Shown here: in pieces, positions 63,833-64,000 of the stretch | Numbering within the stretch: position 1 is the stretch's first letter | Layout of the letters: each line of letters begins with the position of its first letter | Assembly: GCA_900321965.1 (NCBI GenBank) | Contig: ONYA01000011.1 | Location: 31,367 to 95,366 of the forward strand | DNA length: 64,000 nucleotides | From: an uncultured Prevotellaceae bacterium | GTDB lineage: Bacteria; Bacteroidota; Bacteroidia; Bacteroidales; Bacteroidaceae | Direction: 5' to 3' | Notes under the pieces: model-generated | The model's database searches: none | What the model was told of the DNA's origin: nothing | What the model saw: only the letters and a program-made list of their open reading frames with translations | Position numbers and translations under genes: made by a program

Positions 63833-64000
63833 CACACCTATTCGCCGGCCTACACCGACGGCGAGTTCGACGAGATACTGCGCTGCTCCAGCCACCTGAC
63901 GTTCAACTCGCTGTCGCAGTACGAGCGGTTCCACGCGAGGGTAGGGGGACAGGCTTCTATCGGCCTGCGCGTCAATCCCGAATATTCCGAGGTGGGCACG
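63833..64000 (+). pseudogene. nspC: Carboxynorspermidine decarboxylase fragment (runs off window)
   Basis: In the frame beginning at 63833: HTYSPAYTDGEFDEIL, FNSLSQYERFHARVGG, and GLRVNPEYSEVG, which match the middle of NspC (alanine-racemase-fold PLP decarboxylase of the norspermidine route). The N-terminal third with the PLP Lys is absent; its place is taken by the preceding signal-peptide ORF in another frame. No start codon of its own. May be a real rearrangement or an assembly join; the gene continues past the window. Confidence 0.65.

Overview
The window looks like chromosomal DNA of a Prevotella-type member of the Bacteroidales. The signs are Bacteroidetes promoters (TAnnTTTG at -7, often with TTTG about 20 bases upstream), almost no Shine-Dalgarno sequences, families largely restricted to this phylum (DUF4270, DUF4296, DUF3256, an S16 protein with a long Ala/Lys tail, a sensor kinase of the DUF5112/DUF5113 type), and a DPP III with the HECLGH motif. 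All assignments come from reading the translations; no database search was run. No rRNA, tRNA, CRISPR array, prophage or complete insertion sequence was found.

Layout. 1-7.3 kb: a LacI-type regulator divergent from kdgK-eda (2-keto-3-deoxygluconate breakdown), followed without a gap by a giant lipoprotein sensor kinase, a frameshifted response regulator and an AbgT-like membrane protein. 7.5-9.3 kb: a small secreted protein converging on rhamnose mutarotase and a glycosyltransferase. 9.4-15.9 kb: rpsP, pheT, yebC, pcrA. 15.8-19.4 kb (minus): a 43-residue protein, a DUF4270 lipoprotein, a short glycogen-synthase-like protein and a FemAB/GNAT-like protein. 19.5-23.9 kb: nitroreductase, kdsC, maf, (minus) an acidic protein, rarA, a TRIC-type channel. 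23.9-30.0 kb (minus): lon-tgt-lptG-DEAD-box helicase, mostly with ATGA overlaps. 30.1-36.4 kb: trmN6-nitrilase converging on a carB-ACP-acyl-AMP-ligase operon. 36.9-45.4 kb: ileS, a DksA-like protein, lspA, a DUF4296 lipoprotein, a nucleoside transporter, a DUF151 nuclease, rsmE, a DUF3256 protein. 45.6-59.9 kb (minus): one tight co-directional run, purU-hisH-hisA-hisF-hisIE-ftsE-lysC-lysA-GT2-GT4-fbp-dcuB-prfA-small ORF-pyrF. 60.2-64 kb: an AraC-type regulator, DPP III, a HEAT-like DNA alkylation repair protein, a repeat-rich spacer, and a signal-peptide ORF joined out of frame to a carboxynorspermidine decarboxylase fragment at the window edge.

Most of the genes are housekeeping. What stands out is the repeat biology. 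Short GC-rich hairpin modules are inserted in frame into pheT, ileS (two sites) and hisH. Tandem repeats whose period is a multiple of three (9 or 21 nt) are built into the sensor kinase, lptG and trmN6. Intergenic regions carry inverted arrays of 7-9-nt units around AT-rich cores, plus a 22-nt repeat family (TTTGCTTACGGTAAA) at two places 55 kb apart. Six genes have start codons only 4-9 nt after the -7 box, which suggests leaderless or nearly leaderless mRNAs.
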